A DNA stretch of 33,805 nt from Patescibacteria group bacterium. GTDB taxonomy: Bacteria > Patescibacteriota > Patescibacteriia > UBA2196. Both the position numbers and the translations under genes were made by a program. Below are positions 1 through 8,465 of the stretch, piece by piece. Numbering within the stretch: the first letter of the stretch is position 1; every line of letters begins with the position of its first letter. Below the pieces are notes generated by a model. It made no database searches. It was not told the DNA's origin and saw only the letters and a program-made list of their open reading frames with translations. The stretch is from positions 1 to 33,805 of the forward strand of contig JAQTPI010000007.1 of assembly GCA_028748975.1 (NCBI GenBank). Reading direction: 5' to 3'.

Positions 1-494
1 ACCAAAGATCCTTTCGGATACAAGGTTGTCAAGGCCGCGCCAATCGTATAGGTCGGCGGAGCGAAGAAAGCATCGGCCAAATCCAAAATCTGTTTATTCC
101 AGGTGGAGCCGAATAAATCGACTGCCACCGCTTCAGATGGAACATGTCTCAAAACACCACCCGGTTCCACGGCATAAACCTTGGGATCGGTAGTGATTTT
201 GACTAACTTGGTGCCCGGGCGGAAAGTAACATTGCCGCCGATGGAATAGGAATACATTTCCGTGTCGGAAATTGTCACGACGCCGGAAAAGTCCGCATAC
301 CAAGTATTGTAGGTGGGTTGGTTCGGGAAAACATAGCGTTTGGAATCGGCACCGAGGTAGTACACCGCCGGATTGCCAGCCATCTTAATAAGAGAGCCAG
401 CGGAAGCGGCATGAACCTGCATCGGAGCGACAACTCCGCCTAGCGCCCAGACAACCATCGCCACAATCATTGTTACATTAAAAACTTTTTTCAT
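1..494 (-). CDS. Secreted/surface protein, N-terminal part (C-terminus outside window)
   Basis: ATG (cat 492-494) on minus strand, open to window edge: MKKVFNVTMIVAMVVWALGGVVAPMQVHAASAGSLIKMAGNPAVYYLGADSKRYVFPN...; signal peptide and repeats of the V-Y-L/D-SKRY-F type common in surface proteins. Confidence 0.7.
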   Translation of the reverse strand, partial: MKKVFNVTMIVAMVVWALGGVVAPMQVHAASAGSLIKMAGNPAVYYLGADSKRYVFPNQPTYNTWYADFSGVVTISDTEMYSYSIGGNVTFRPGTKLVKITTDPKVYAVEPGGVLRHVPSEAVAVDLFGSTWNKQILDLADAFFAPPTYTIGAALTTLYPKGSL

Positions 495-516
495 ATTTAT
501 TTTGAACCTTTTCTAA

Positions 517-578
517 TCTTTAATTGCGGCTCATTTCTGTTTCTATAGCGAACAGAAATAAGTAGTGGCAATTAAAGA
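517..578 (-). promoter_or_regulatory. Nested stem-loop in 5' leader of the 1-494 gene
   Basis: TCTTTAATTGC(517-527)/GCAATTAAAGA(568-578) outer 11 bp; ATTTCTGTT(533-541)/AACAGAAAT(551-559) inner 9 bp. Confidence 0.6.
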
Positions 579-721
579 AGTTTTTTTGAACAAGTCCTTT
601 CCATAATTATATGGAATCGACCTTTATCAAAGTCCTGTCCTTAATTTCTGTTTCCAAAAATGAAAACAAAAATAAAGAACAGAACTGAACTTGCCGTTTA
701 TGTTAATTAATTTTTAAGTAA

Positions 722-916
722 TGTCATCCCGAGTCCCGAATACTCGGGACGAGGGATCTCGTAGTGGTTTGTCGTTCCCGCCAGCCTCGCCAGTTAGGCA
801 GGCGAACGCGGGAATTCACGTCGTCGTCTTTTTTTCTGGATCCCCGTTTTCACGAGGATAACATACGACGAGATCCTTCCTCCTCCGACATCACGTCGGA
901 GTCGTCAGGATGACAA
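722..916. repeat. Family A hairpin-rich interspersed repeat
   Basis: gtcatcccgag...gagggatctcgtag ... ctggatccccg...acgagatccttc-ctccgacatcacgtcggag-tcgtcaggatgac. Confidence 0.85.
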
Positions 917-921
917 CCAGT

Positions 922-2031
922 TTATTTTATCTCTACTTTAAACTCTTCTTTTGATTGTTCTTCTTGACTATTAAGCCAATCATTCAAAATTATGTCTCCA
1001 CTAGCTGTGCTGTTTTCCATCTGTCCTGTCTGAACCGTAGTTGAAGGCGTGCTGGTTGGAATGTTAATTTCCACGCTTTCACCTTCCACAATTCCGCCAT
1101 TAATTTTAATATCCAAACCATTAATAATTTCATTCGCTTCCTGTAATTTCAACCAAGCCACGCTTAGATTTTCTTCTGCCAAAAATCTTTTGGCTTCTTT
1201 TAATAATTCTTTTGCCATGGCCAAATTTTCCTGGTCTCCCCGGCTTAGCGGTTCCAATTTATTCGCTTTTTCTAAAATTTGATTAAGCTGCGCTGTTATT
1301 TTTTCCACCATTGCTTCTTTAGAAAAATCAACCACACCGGCCTGGTATTGATCCACGTAGGTGGATAAAATTACAAACTTAACTTCTTCCGTTTTAGCCA
1401 AAACGTTCTTTAAATTATTTTTATCACTCACTATTGGTAATTCTCTTTCAATCGCCGCCACCCGCGCGTCCACGTCTTTGGCCACCGCCGCCAATTTCAC
1501 CGCGTCCTTTTCTTCGTTTTTTATTTTATTAAATTGTTCTTTAACATTATCAAGTTCGTTGGCTAACTGTTGCGAAACCACCGCGCCCAGCAGATCTTTA
1601 TTCGGCCCTTCGGCCACGCTCATCAATTGTTTCAGTTCCGCCGCGCGTTTCTGGGCAATTTCCATGCTGGCTTTCGCCCGCGCTTCATCCGAAAACGCCA
1701 CAAAATAGCGCAAGCGCTCCGCCCCGATTTTCACATTATATAAAGGATTGCCAGGCAAAGCATTTTTGGAAGCATTAACCGTGGCAAAAGAAGTAATTAA
1801 AAATAAAGCCATGACTAAACTGAAACTGGCCACCGGGCGCAAGGTCAAATTCGCCGGCACAAAAGTATCGGCCAGCCGCAGCCAGAAAGGAACTCTTTGC
1901 GGATTAGTGGCTGATTTTTCATTTTCCAGGCGCGCCAAAATAGAATCCTTAAGGGCTTCTTTTTTCACCGGGCTAAATTCAATTCTTCGTCCGGTTTCTT
2001 TCATTAAATTAAGTAATTCTTTGTCGGTCAT
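922..2031 (-). CDS. DUF5667-domain membrane protein (putative anti-sigma-like partner)
   Basis: 369 aa ORF; TM segment followed by PGNPLYNVKIGAERLRYFVAFSDEARAKASMEIAQKRAAELKQL; directly downstream of an ECF sigma gene. Confidence 0.75.
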   Translation of the reverse strand: MTDKELLNLMKETGRRIEFSPVKKEALKDSILARLENEKSATNPQRVPFWLRLADTFVPANLTLRPVASFSLVMALFLITSFATVNASKNALPGNPLYNVKIGAERLRYFVAFSDEARAKASMEIAQKRAAELKQLMSVAEGPNKDLLGAVVSQQLANELDNVKEQFNKIKNEEKDAVKLAAVAKDVDARVAAIERELPIVSDKNNLKNVLAKTEEVKFVILSTYVDQYQAGVVDFSKEAMVEKITAQLNQILEKANKLEPLSRGDQENLAMAKELLKEAKRFLAEENLSVAWLKLQEANEIINGLDIKINGGIVEGESVEINIPTSTPSTTVQTGQMENSTASGDIILNDWLNSQEEQSKEEFKVEIK

Positions 2032-2040
2032 AATAGCTAC

Positions 2041-2127
2041 TTGTCATCCCGAATCCGCCAGCAGGCGGTGAGGGATCTTGTCGTAATTTTATATTTTACA
2101 AGTTACAAGTTACGGATTACGAATTTA
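2041..2127. repeat. Family A repeat (2041-2085) plus AATTACG-type short dispersed repeat (2096-2127)
   Basis: tgtcatcccgaatccgccagcaggcggtgagggatcttgtcg; acaagttacaagttacggattacgaat. Confidence 0.75.
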
Positions 2128-2166
2128 TTTTTATTCGCTGCTAGGCGCGCCGTCATTATTCGTTTT

Positions 2167-2727
2167 TCATTTTTCATTATTCATTTTCTCTTTCATTTGT
2201 TTGAGAGCTCGGTGGAGCAAAACGCGCGTCGTGCCCACATCTTTTTCAATAATCTCGGCAATTTCTTTATGGGAAAGTTCATCAATGAAACGCATCTCTA
2301 AAATTTCTCGGTACAGTTCATTTTCCAAACCCTCCATTTCTTTTTTAATCTTTTGGATGTCGGCTTGTAAATCCAGTTCGCCGTCCGGCACCAACGCCAA
2401 TTTTGATTCTTCCTGAATTGTTATCTCGCCCAACTCCACCAGTCTTTTTTCTCTTTCTCTTTCGCCGAAATAATTGGCTACTTTATTTTTTGCTATTTTA
2501 TAAACTAAAGCTTTTAAGTTTTCCACCTGTTTTTGTCTACCATCACTTAAATAGTCCCACAGGTCCAAAAATACTTCTTGAAGTAAATCATCACATTCTG
2601 CTGTGGGAGCCCTAAAATACAAAAAACGATGAATCCGTTCGGCGTATTCATCATAAATTTCTTCAAAAGCGTTTCGATCCTGTTTGCGAATTCTGCCAAT
2701 GAGTATTTGTTCCTTAATCTTCAACAT
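2167..2727 (-). CDS. RNA polymerase sigma-70 family (ECF) factor
   Basis: 186 aa; AFEEIYDEYAERIHRFLYFR...DDLLQEVFLDLW (sigma2) and ILEMRFIDELSHKEIAEIIEKDVGTTRVLLHRALKQMK (sigma4). Confidence 0.9.
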   Translation of the reverse strand: MLKIKEQILIGRIRKQDRNAFEEIYDEYAERIHRFLYFRAPTAECDDLLQEVFLDLWDYLSDGRQKQVENLKALVYKIAKNKVANYFGEREREKRLVELGEITIQEESKLALVPDGELDLQADIQKIKKEMEGLENELYREILEMRFIDELSHKEIAEIIEKDVGTTRVLLHRALKQMKEKMNNEK

Positions 2728-2774
2728 ATAAGGGAGAAAAACCTAAAAAACGTTACACTTGACACAGATATAAA

Positions 2775-2803
2775 AGTATAGCAAAAAATAATTGATTTGA
2801 CAA
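2775..2803 (-). promoter_or_regulatory. Minus-strand promoter of sigma gene: TTGTCA-N17-TGC-TATACT
   Basis: -35 RC at 2798-2803, -10 RC at 2775-2780, extended -10 TGC. Confidence 0.65.
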
Positions 2804-2825
2804 GCCCTTTGCGTAGGAATACACT
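2797..2825 (+). promoter_or_regulatory. Plus-strand promoter TTGACA-N17-TACACT overlapping the divergent -35
   Basis: TTGACA 2797-2802; TACACT 2820-2825. Confidence 0.65.
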
Positions 2826-2830
2826 ATATT

Positions 2831-2850
2831 TGTCCAGACCTGTGTAGACA
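2831..2850. promoter_or_regulatory. Operator-like imperfect palindrome TGTCCAGACCTGTGTAGACA
   Basis: Shares half-site GTGTAGACA with palindrome at 2939-2960; lies at predicted +1 of the plus promoter. Confidence 0.5.
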
Positions 2851-2860
2851 ATTGGTTTAG

Positions 2861-2911
2861 TTCATCCCGAACGGCCTCATAGGGAAGTCGGGAGCCGAGG
2901 GATCTCGCTGT
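2861..2911. repeat. Family A repeat
   Basis: ttcatcccgaacggcctcatagggaagtcgggagccgagggatctcgct. Confidence 0.7.
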
Positions 2912-2938
2912 ACTTATAAACACCCAAAAACACCAAAA

Positions 2939-2960
2939 ATGTCTACACTAGTGTAGACAT
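2939..2960. promoter_or_regulatory. 22-bp perfect palindrome ATGTCTACACTAGTGTAGACAT
   Basis: Perfect self-complementarity; related to site at 2831-2850. Confidence 0.6.
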
Positions 2961-2970
2961 AAACACAAAT

Positions 2971-3075
2971 GTTAAAGGTCAAATTTCAAATGTCAAATCA
3001 ATATCAAAATCCAAAGCTCAAAATAATTGGCGCGAAGCGCCAATCCTTTGACATTTGACATTTGGATTTTATCAT
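2971..3075. repeat. CAAATGT-type short dispersed repeat with central hairpin
   Basis: aaatttcaaatgtcaaatcaatatcaaaatcc...attggcgcgaagcgccaat...tttgacatttgacatttggatttt. Confidence 0.7.
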
Positions 3076-3138
3076 TTAAAATAATATTATCTTTGGCTTT
3101 CCTGCTTATAAAAACTACGTTATTTTACAGAACTTACT

Positions 3139-3417
3139 ATGTCAATTATAAGAGTCTCCCCTTCCCAAGCTGCCCAGCTTTTCGGCGTTAATGAACGCTC
3201 AATTCGGCGCGCTTTAAAATCAGGGGATCTAAGATATATTGTAGTTCAAGGACGCTATAAAATCAACTTTGAGGACCTGGTAAAATGGTCCCAGCACCTG
3301 CCTTCGCGCGAGGAAAAACGGGACACCGCCGGCATTGGCCAGTTTGTGGAAAAGTGGCGCATCAAAAACCCCAAATTCTCCCCTTCGGAAAAAGTTGTGG
3401 ATAACTCCCAGAAATAA
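3139..3417 (+). CDS. Helix-turn-helix (excisionase/MerR-like) DNA-binding protein
   Basis: VSPSQAAQLFGVNERSIRRALKSGDLRYIVVQGRYKINFEDLVKW. Confidence 0.75.
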   Translation: MSIIRVSPSQAAQLFGVNERSIRRALKSGDLRYIVVQGRYKINFEDLVKWSQHLPSREEKRDTAGIGQFVEKWRIKNPKFSPSEKVVDNSQK

Positions 3418-3418
3418 A

Positions 3419-3447
3419 TTGACAAAAAATAAAATTTGCTCTAATAT
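3419..3447 (+). promoter_or_regulatory. Promoter TTGACA-N17-TAATAT
   Basis: TTGACA 3419-3424; TAATAT 3442-3447; upstream of 3512 CDS. Confidence 0.6.
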
Positions 3448-3511
3448 AAAAATTGGAAACGAAATCAAAAGACATAACCCCAATATTTACAACTTTATGC
3501 AGGGAGGTAAT

Positions 3512-3946
3512 ATGAAAATCTATTTTGCCGCATCAATTCGTGGTGGTAGGGACGATGTAGAACTTTATCAAAAAATTATTGAATATCTAAAAAAATATGG
3601 GGAAGTTCTCACCGAACATGTGGGAGATAAAAAACTTGCCATTGCCGGCGAAGGTGGTCTCACCGATAGACAGATCCACGCCAGGGATGATAATTGGCTA
3701 ATGAAATCCGATATTCTTATATCGGAAGTTTCCACACCATCAATTGGTATTGGTTATGAAATTAGAGGAGCTGTTGACAACAAAAAACCCATCCTATGTT
3801 TATACCGCCCGCAAGAAGGCAAAAAACTTTCCGCTATGATCAACGGCTCGCCTGCCATCAAAGTTGTTGAATATAAAAATTTTGACGAAATTAGAGCAGC
3901 AATTGACGCTTTTTTCTCTTCTCTGGAATTTAGGGTCGCATTATAA
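3512..3946 (+). CDS. Nucleoside 2-deoxyribosyltransferase / DNPH1(Rcl)-like nucleotide N-hydrolase
   Basis: MKIYFAASIRGGRDDVELYQKIIEYLKKYGEVLTEHVGD...DISEVSTPSIGIGYEIRGA-type motif; SD agggaggt; ORF-track start 3335 is upstream of the promoter, so 3512 preferred. Confidence 0.8.
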   Translation: MKIYFAASIRGGRDDVELYQKIIEYLKKYGEVLTEHVGDKKLAIAGEGGLTDRQIHARDDNWLMKSDILISEVSTPSIGIGYEIRGAVDNKKPILCLYRPQEGKKLSAMINGSPAIKVVEYKNFDEIRAAIDAFFSSLEFRVAL

Positions 3947-3957
3947 ATTCAATTTTC

Positions 3958-3990
3958 CGCCCGGGTCACTCGGGCGGACTTTTTTATTTT
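3958..3990 (+). terminator. Intrinsic terminator
   Basis: ccgcccg-ggtcact-cgggcgg followed by acttttttatttttt. Confidence 0.85.
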
Positions 3991-4007
3991 TTCTAATCTA
4001 AAATCGA

Positions 4008-4041
4008 TCTTAAAATAAAGATAATCATCTTTATTTTAAGA
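4008..4041. repeat. Inverted repeat, 15-bp arms, 4-nt loop
   Basis: cttaaaataaagat-aatc-atctttattttaag with one extra t/a pair. Confidence 0.85.
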
Positions 4042-4063
4042 CAATTTTTTATCCCTGTTTTCT

Positions 4064-4101
4064 ATCCATACATCAATCACGATCGTGATTGATGTATGGA
4101 T
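4064..4101. repeat. 38-bp perfect palindrome
   Basis: atccatacatcaatcacgatcgtgattgatgtatggat. Confidence 0.95.
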
Positions 4102-4138
4102 TACTATTTAAAACAAACTATCAAATATTAAATAAAAA

Positions 4139-4167
4139 AACGATCCCGAAAACTCGGGATCGTTTTG
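4139..4167 (-). terminator. Terminator of ABC transporter gene (possibly bidirectional)
   Basis: aaacgatcccga-aaac-tcgggatcgttttgtttt. Confidence 0.85.
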
Positions 4168-4182
4168 TTTTCATTTTTATTA

Positions 4183-5910
4183 TTAAAATTTCTGTTCTTT
4201 ATATAACTTGGCGTAAACTCCGCCTTGGGCCACCAATTCCTCGTGTTTCCCCTGCTCCACCAATTGTCCCTTGTCAAACACCAAAATTTTGTCCGCATGG
4301 ACAATTGTGGACAGCCGGTGGGCGATGACGAAAGTGGTGCGCCCGGCAATCAAACGTTTCAAGGCCTCCTGAACTAATCTTTCAGAAATAGAGTCTAACG
4401 CCGATGTTGCTTCATCTAGAATTAAAATCTTGGGATTTCTTAAAATCGCCCGCGCAATCGCGATTCTCTGCTTTTGCCCGGTGGAAAGCTTAATTCCCCG
4501 CTCACCCACTTTTTGATTAATCTTTTTAGGAAATTTATTAACGAACTCCCAAGCATTAGCCGCTTCCAGTGCTTTAATAATTTCTTCTTCGCTGGCATTT
4601 TTCTTGGCGTAAAGCAAGTTGTTCTTCAGGGTATCATTAAAAAGAGAAATTTCCTGTGAAACCAAGGCGATCTGGGAACGCAAAAAAATCAAATCCAATT
4701 CATTAATATTCATTCCGTCTAAAAAAATCTTACCAGTCTTCAGTTCGTAATAGCGCGAAATCAAACTTAACAAGGTTGTTTTACCAGTACCCGACTCGCC
4801 GACCAGTGCCACCATCTGTCCCGCTTCGGCCTTAAAACTGATGCCACGCAAAACATTTTTTAAATTATCGCCATAACCAAAACTAATATTTTTAAACTCA
4901 ATCTGACCCTTTACTTCCTTTATTTTTTTACCCTTGCCGTATAGTTCTTTTTCAATTTCCAATAATTTCACGGCCCGACCAACCGTCACCAAACCCTGTT
5001 CAATTTGACGATAATTACCAGATAACTGGTTAAATGGCCGGAAAGCCAAATTAACATAGCCAATAAAACTTACCAATAACCCGGCCGTAATCTCTTTCTG
5101 TATCAAAAAATATAAAGCCAAGCCAAAAACAATAACAAATCCCAAACCTTGAATATTGTTCTGCCAAGCATCCATGCTGCGAAAGCCGAGCCAAAGTTTT
5201 TTTAATGGCTTGGTTATTCGTTCCAAGTTATAAACAGTATTTTTTCTTTCCTCTTCCTCTTTGACACACGCCTTAACAGTATCAATATTACGAACAGCAT
5301 CATGCATGTCGCCCCAAATTACTTCCCAAAATTTGCTTACACGCCGTCGGGCTTTAACAATTGGTTTGACTTTTTTTATAGTTACAATCGTATAAAAAAC
5401 AAAAATCAATGTTAAAAGCAGTGCCAAGCGCCATTCGGCAATAAAAATTAAAACTAAAACAACAATCGCCGACAAAAATGCCGGCAAAACAAAAAATATA
5501 GTATCACCAACTGTCTGCCACAAAAAACCGGCACTTTGGCTAATCTTCTGCAATTGCTCGCCCGATCTCTTTTCTTTATGAAAAGAAATTGGTAACTGTA
5601 AATAATGTGCGTAGATATCAACCAAAAAACTTTTATGAACCTCAAAGCCCAGAAAAGAACTTTGATAATCCACAAAACGACCAATCCAGTTGGAAAATAA
5701 TACAAATAAAAACCAGAGGCCGAGAATCCAGGCAACCAAACCCAAATCTACATTTGGTTGAGTCGCTATATCCACCAGTCGGCCATAAAATTTGGGAATA
5801 AAAGCAGAGATAACAGAAGCTGTGGTAATTAAAAAAATACAAAACCAAGTAAGTTTTTTGTGCGGCTCCAAATACTGCCAGACTAATTTGATAAAGTCAG
5901 TAATTTTCAT
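4183..5910 (-). CDS. ABC transporter, fused permease-ATPase (exporter)
   Basis: Walker A GESGTGKTTLL, signature LSTGQKQRIAIARAI, Walker B ILILDEATSALD; start MKITDFI with SD gaggag; ORF track begins at 5982. Confidence 0.92.
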   Translation of the reverse strand: MKITDFIKLVWQYLEPHKKLTWFCIFLITTASVISAFIPKFYGRLVDIATQPNVDLGLVAWILGLWFLFVLFSNWIGRFVDYQSSFLGFEVHKSFLVDIYAHYLQLPISFHKEKRSGEQLQKISQSAGFLWQTVGDTIFFVLPAFLSAIVVLVLIFIAEWRLALLLTLIFVFYTIVTIKKVKPIVKARRRVSKFWEVIWGDMHDAVRNIDTVKACVKEEEERKNTVYNLERITKPLKKLWLGFRSMDAWQNNIQGLGFVIVFGLALYFLIQKEITAGLLVSFIGYVNLAFRPFNQLSGNYRQIEQGLVTVGRAVKLLEIEKELYGKGKKIKEVKGQIEFKNISFGYGDNLKNVLRGISFKAEAGQMVALVGESGTGKTTLLSLISRYYELKTGKIFLDGMNINELDLIFLRSQIALVSQEISLFNDTLKNNLLYAKKNASEEEIIKALEAANAWEFVNKFPKKINQKVGERGIKLSTGQKQRIAIARAILRNPKILILDEATSALDSISERLVQEALKRLIAGRTTFVIAHRLSTIVHADKILVFDKGQLVEQGKHEELVAQGGVYAKLYKEQKF

Positions 5911-6047
5911 ACTTTTTCTCCTCTGTGTTTGATTGTTAAAAATTGAAATTTTGATTTTAACATATAAATTTATTACTGTCAAAAACCCCCTTAAATGGAG
6001 GTTTTTGATTGGCTGACACTATATAAGTGTCTTTTTTTGGATTTTCG

Positions 6048-6971
6048 TTACACTATCAGCAACTTTCCCAGTCCCTCCACAAAATGCGCTTTGAGCAAAA
6101 ACATAGTAATGCCGAGCGCGATCACCACCAGTGCGTGCAAAATAATCGGCTTATGCTGAATTTCTACCCGAATAAAAATAGTCAAAAGCAAATTAATGAT
6201 GACAAAAATCGTCAGCACCAAAAAGAATTTGTAAGAATACTGCAAAAATTTATACAACCACCCGCCTTTTTCTCCCTCGGTCAAAGTTACCTCTTGTTGT
6301 CCGGCTTCCGGCGTGAGTTTAACTTCTCCGCCCGCCTGCTGCTCCGGCACTATTACTTCCGAGGCCGACGGCTTAAACGTCTCTTCGCCCGCCACTGCCA
6401 CATAGCGCTTGCCAAAAAGCTGGACTACGATAGTTGTTTCCTGCCCATTAATTTTCCCCACGGCCACGGCTACGCCGATGTCTTCATAATTTTTGGAAAC
6501 GATATTATCGCGGTGTGTCGGCGATTTCAGCCAGGCGTCCATGGCTTCTTCCGCTTCGGAAAAATTCATGGCCAAATTTTCGCCGGCAAAAGTATATTCA
6601 TAACCCGCGGTTTGGAACCAATGCCACGGCGTCACTTTTTGTGGTGAGGTATGCGCAAAATAATTATTTTTTATCATGTCATTGGCCTTGAGCGCCGCGG
6701 CCTGGCTTAAAAGATCATTAGTTTTAAGTATATTCAAATTTTCTTCCGCCCGCACCTGATTAGTTAATTCAATAATTCTATTAGTTGTAATGGTGGAAAA
6801 TTCCGCCGGCGTGGGATAGGCACCGATTAATAAAAAAGTTGTCACCGCTTTCACCGCGATCAAAGCCATTGAATAAAACAAAAGCGACCGATGCCGAATC
6901 GCATGCGGTTTCCAGCCATTTTCCCGATGCGGAATGAAGATTAGATGTGGTTTGCGGATTAAACGATGCAT
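6048..6971 (-). CDS. CAP/SCP (YkwD-like) domain membrane protein
   Basis: IIELTNQVRAEENLNILKTNDLLSQAAALKANDMIKNNYFAHTSP...GENLA...AWLKSPTHRDNIVSKNYEDIGVAV; C-terminal TM helices. Confidence 0.88.
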   Translation of the reverse strand: MHRLIRKPHLIFIPHRENGWKPHAIRHRSLLFYSMALIAVKAVTTFLLIGAYPTPAEFSTITTNRIIELTNQVRAEENLNILKTNDLLSQAAALKANDMIKNNYFAHTSPQKVTPWHWFQTAGYEYTFAGENLAMNFSEAEEAMDAWLKSPTHRDNIVSKNYEDIGVAVAVGKINGQETTIVVQLFGKRYVAVAGEETFKPSASEVIVPEQQAGGEVKLTPEAGQQEVTLTEGEKGGWLYKFLQYSYKFFLVLTIFVIINLLLTIFIRVEIQHKPIILHALVVIALGITMFLLKAHFVEGLGKLLIV

Positions 6972-6989
6972 TTTTATATTTTTAATAGT

Positions 6990-8366
6990 TTATCTAAACA
7001 AATTCTCTCTTATTTTTTCACTATAAAATTCTTTGGAAATCTCGTCACAAAACGGCCTACCCTTATATGACAACCGGATTACTTCGTTGTCTTCTTCAAC
7101 AAGACCTAGACTTTTTATCTTTTTCCAAACATCTTTAAAAACATCTTTGGGTTTTTTACCAAATCTTGATATAAATAATTTTTTACTTATTCCGGCCTTT
7201 AAACCAAGTACCAATAATCTCCGCATTAAATTAACTTTTGACAACTTTATACCTTTATAAATTGGTAAAATACTTTTATTGATTGCTTCTAAATATTCTG
7301 ACACTGTTAAATAATTAAAATACTGAAAATCGTTTATGAAAGAATATCCGGAAACGCCCAATGCCAGCTGTCTTCCAAGTTCACTCCATTTACTAATTTG
7401 CTGTTTATAAATATACTTCAGTTCTTTTGTAAACCAATAAACCGGTTTTTGAGAATATCCCAATTTATCAAAAAACTCGGTTGCCATTATGTGCATAAGC
7501 ACAACATCTTCTCGGTTTGGGAATCTTTGCCTTTCCTTTTGATATAGTTGATAAATTGCCGTAGTCTGCTTAATGGAAAGTGGGTAACAAGTTACGGAAG
7601 CTGGTGCCAATTTTCCAATTTTTTCCAAATCTTTTTGCCAAACTTCCAATGTTTGGTCTGGTAATCCTGGAATTAAATCGATATTGATATTTTCAAACCC
7701 AACTCTTTTTGCTATCTTATATGCTTCAATTGCTTGTTTTGAATTATATCTACGTCTTAATACTTTTAAAATATCATCATTAAAGGTTTGAAACCCCATG
7801 CTTAATCTATTAACATTATTTTTCAGAAGCACTTTTAATTTTTCTTTACCATCTTTTGCAAGTATTGTTTCCGGACTTGCTTCAACCGTTATTTCTGCGT
7901 CGGTTTTTATTGTAAATTTTGATTGTAATAAACTAAAAATTCTATTAAGTTGTCCGACCGACAAACAGGTTGGTGTTCCACCACCAAGATAAACTGTGTT
8001 TAGTTTTGTATCATTAAATTTACCAGACTTTAATAAGAGGTTAATTTCAGTTTCAACCGTATCTAGATATTTGTCCATAAAACCCTCCGACTGATTTACC
8101 AAACTGACATAAGCGCAATACAAACACTTCCCTGTACAAAATGGCAAGTGCAAATAAAGTGCAATTTCTCCCAAAACTTTTTTACTATTTGGCGAATATA
8201 TTTTTGACGGTTTAATATATGGCAAGGCAGACAACGGAGGATAAGTCACGATGTGATGACTATGGGAAGAAATTTTTACATCCTCTCTTTCAATCCCAGC
8301 CTTCTGTAATTCTGGAATATTCAACCTATCAAAAATTTCTTTTGACTTTTTTATTAAATTTTTCAT
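6990..8366 (-). CDS. HemN/HemW-like radical SAM protein (coproporphyrinogen III oxidase family)
   Basis: YLHLPFCTGKCLYCAY (CX3CX2C), VYLGGGTPTCLS, GFQTFNDDILKVLRR, NINIDLIPGLPDQT. Confidence 0.88.
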   Translation of the reverse strand: MKNLIKKSKEIFDRLNIPELQKAGIEREDVKISSHSHHIVTYPPLSALPYIKPSKIYSPNSKKVLGEIALYLHLPFCTGKCLYCAYVSLVNQSEGFMDKYLDTVETEINLLLKSGKFNDTKLNTVYLGGGTPTCLSVGQLNRIFSLLQSKFTIKTDAEITVEASPETILAKDGKEKLKVLLKNNVNRLSMGFQTFNDDILKVLRRRYNSKQAIEAYKIAKRVGFENINIDLIPGLPDQTLEVWQKDLEKIGKLAPASVTCYPLSIKQTTAIYQLYQKERQRFPNREDVVLMHIMATEFFDKLGYSQKPVYWFTKELKYIYKQQISKWSELGRQLALGVSGYSFINDFQYFNYLTVSEYLEAINKSILPIYKGIKLSKVNLMRRLLVLGLKAGISKKLFISRFGKKPKDVFKDVWKKIKSLGLVEEDNEVIRLSYKGRPFCDEISKEFYSEKIRENLFR

Positions 8367-8376
8367 ACAATTATTT

Positions 8377-8457
8377 TCTGGATTCCCTTCGCCAGCTGGC
8401 GAATCGCGGGAACGACAAACGGCTACGAGATTCTTCGCTATCGCTCAGAATGACACT
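8377..8457. repeat. Family A repeat
   Basis: ctggattcccttcgccagctggcgaatcgcgggaacgacaaacggctacgagattcttcgctatcgctcagaatgac. Confidence 0.75.
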
Positions 8458-8465
8458 CGCCTATA

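Noticed and set aside
4064-4101. parS (ParB) site
   Set aside because: Core TCACGATCGTGA does not match the TGTTTCACGTGAAACA consensus; spacing differs.
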